From contig CAAGFS010000154.1 in NCBI GenBank assembly GCA_900769205.1, positions 1-5,183 of the forward strand: a stretch of DNA of 5,183 nt, read 5' to 3'. Both the position numbers and the translations under genes were made by a program. The notes beneath the pieces were generated by a model, which worked only from the letters and a program-made list of their open reading frames with translations, did no database searches and had not been told where the DNA came from. This document shows positions 4,268-5,183 of the stretch, piece after piece. This stretch comes from Clostridia bacterium (GTDB lineage: Bacteria > Bacillota > Clostridia > Christensenellales > CAG-917). The number at the start of each line of letters is the position of its first letter. The stretch's first letter is position 1.

Positions 4268-5179
4268 ATGCCGATCGTCATTCCACGCGGTTTGCCCGCG
4301 TTTGAGAACCTTCAAAGCGAAAAAATCTTCGTCATGGACAAAGAGCGCGCGGTGGGACAGGATATACGTCCCATCGAAATCGCCATACTCAATCTCATGC
4401 CAACGAAGGAAACCACGGAAACGCAACTGATACGTCTTTTGTCCAATTCGCCCCTTCAGATCAACGTCACGCTCATAAAAACCGACACTTACGAAGCAAC
4501 GCACGCTTCGCCCGACCACATGACGCGTTTTTATAAGTCGCTTGACGAGATTCAGACTATGCGATTCGACGGTATGATTGTCACCGGCGCACCCGTGGAG
4601 ACTTTGCCGTTTGAAGAAGTGAAGTATTGGAAGGAGCTTGAAAAGATCATCGACTTTGCGGATAGCAACGTCACGAGCACCATTTATATCTGTTGGGGCG
4701 CGCAGGCGGCGTTGTATCACAAGTTCGGCGTGACAAAACATATGCTCGACAAAAAACTGTTCGGTATATTCCCGACTCACGCCGTTGTGAAAAACGATAT
4801 GTTGCTCAAAGGAATGGACGACACGTTTTATATCCCTAGTTCGCGCCACACCGGCATCGATGAAACCGCATTGCGAAACAATCCGAATATAAAGATTCTC
4901 GCCGAAGGGGACGAAACGGGCGTTGCAATCGCAAAAACCATAGACAACAAATCCTTTTTCTTTACGGGGCACAGCGAGTACGACCGCTACACTCTGCGCA
5001 ACGAGTATCTGCGCGACCTTGAAAAAGGATTGCCAATCGAACGTCCCAAAAACTATTTTGCCGACGACGACGTCGATAAAGTGGATATGAAATGGCGCTC
5101 GACCGCAAATCTGCTGTTTTACAATTGGTTGAATTATTACGTCTATCAGGTCACGCCGTTCAATCTGCATAAAGCCTGA
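4268..5179 (+). CDS. metA: Homoserine O-acetyltransferase MetA (HTS family)
   Basis: This complete 303-residue enzyme acylates homoserine, the committed step of methionine synthesis, in the cytoplasm. All catalytic residues fall at the standard numbering: Cys142 nucleophile (YICWGAQAALYH), His235 and Glu237 (FTGHSEYDR), plus Lys47 (NLMPTKETTETQ) and Arg249. Residue 111, in GAPVE, is Glu. In the MetA family Glu at this position (for example in Bacillus cereus) goes with acetyl-CoA, and Gly (as in E. coli) with succinyl-CoA, so acetyl transfer is predicted despite the family's common name of succinyltransferase. This fits the MetY just upstream, which needs O-acetylhomoserine. The ATG has AGGTGAT 3-4 bases upstream, and the N-terminus MPIVIPRGLPA is the normal family start. 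The 28-base gap to metY has no convincing terminator, so the two are probably one transcript. The window ends 4 bases after the stop, so further genes of the unit may follow. Confidence 0.95.
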   Translation: MPIVIPRGLPAFENLQSEKIFVMDKERAVGQDIRPIEIAILNLMPTKETTETQLIRLLSNSPLQINVTLIKTDTYEATHASPDHMTRFYKSLDEIQTMRFDGMIVTGAPVETLPFEEVKYWKELEKIIDFADSNVTSTIYICWGAQAALYHKFGVTKHMLDKKLFGIFPTHAVVKNDMLLKGMDDTFYIPSSRHTGIDETALRNNPNIKILAEGDETGVAIAKTIDNKSFFFTGHSEYDRYTLRNEYLRDLEKGLPIERPKNYFADDDVDKVDMKWRSTANLLFYNWLNYYVYQVTPFNLHKA

Positions 5180-5183
5180 AAGC

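Noticed and set aside
4202..5170. Long antisense reading frame (322 codons) opposite metA
   Set aside because: Antisense shadow of metA, whose catalytic residues are all in place on the plus strand; no independent support.

Overview
This is a bacterial chromosome segment made of ordinary housekeeping genes. It most resembles an uncultured Firmicutes/Clostridia-type organism of moderate GC. The evidence is the pairing of a two-domain Sua5 with a YwlE-type phosphatase, secG close to smpB, an SmpB N-terminus that closely matches Bacillus-type SmpB, sigma-A-like promoters, and AGGAGG-type ribosome binding sites. The exact taxon cannot be read from the sequence. I see no mobile element, CRISPR array, tRNA, rRNA or phage gene. 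No gene-free stretch exceeds 300 bases; the longest, about 250 bases, is the divergent promoter region 1674-1922.

Layout. (1) 1-1055, plus strand: the 3' part of a Sua5 threonylcarbamoyl-AMP synthase gene, cut by the window edge. It overlaps by 4 bases (ATGA) a low-molecular-weight phosphatase gene whose active site looks like that of the protein-arginine phosphatase YwlE. A hairpin with a T-run on both strands (1061-1094) ends this unit and probably also the convergent gene that follows. (2) 1176-1673, minus strand: a 165-residue ferritin-like di-metal carboxylate protein with its own -10 box and Shine-Dalgarno (SD) sequence. (3) 1674-1922: the divergent intergenic region, AT-rich, with a direct repeat, an imperfect palindrome and a very good extended -10 promoter for secG. 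(4) 1923-2231: secG, followed by a strong intrinsic terminator. (5) 2340-2831: a separate promoter and smpB. The predicted transcription start falls at or next to the smpB ATG and there is no SD sequence, so the mRNA may be leaderless. (6) 2944-5179: metY and metA, a two-gene methionine (homocysteine) synthesis unit.

How the genes work together. MetA carries Glu111, the residue linked to acetyl-CoA rather than succinyl-CoA use, so it should make O-acetylhomoserine. MetY should then convert that with sulfide directly to homocysteine, so the pair forms a coherent direct-sulfhydrylation route. SecG (protein export) and SmpB (trans-translation) are classical neighbours in Firmicutes, but here the usual rnr (RNase R) gene is not between them and ssrA (tmRNA) does not follow smpB. 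Sua5 (tRNA t6A synthesis) and the YwlE-like phosphatase are also a known neighbourhood.

The most noteworthy non-coding signals are the apparently leaderless smpB start and an AGCGCTTG element that meets the -35 box in the same register in both the secG and smpB promoters. A stable hairpin in the metY leader is also notable. I do not see evidence for a wholly new biological system.
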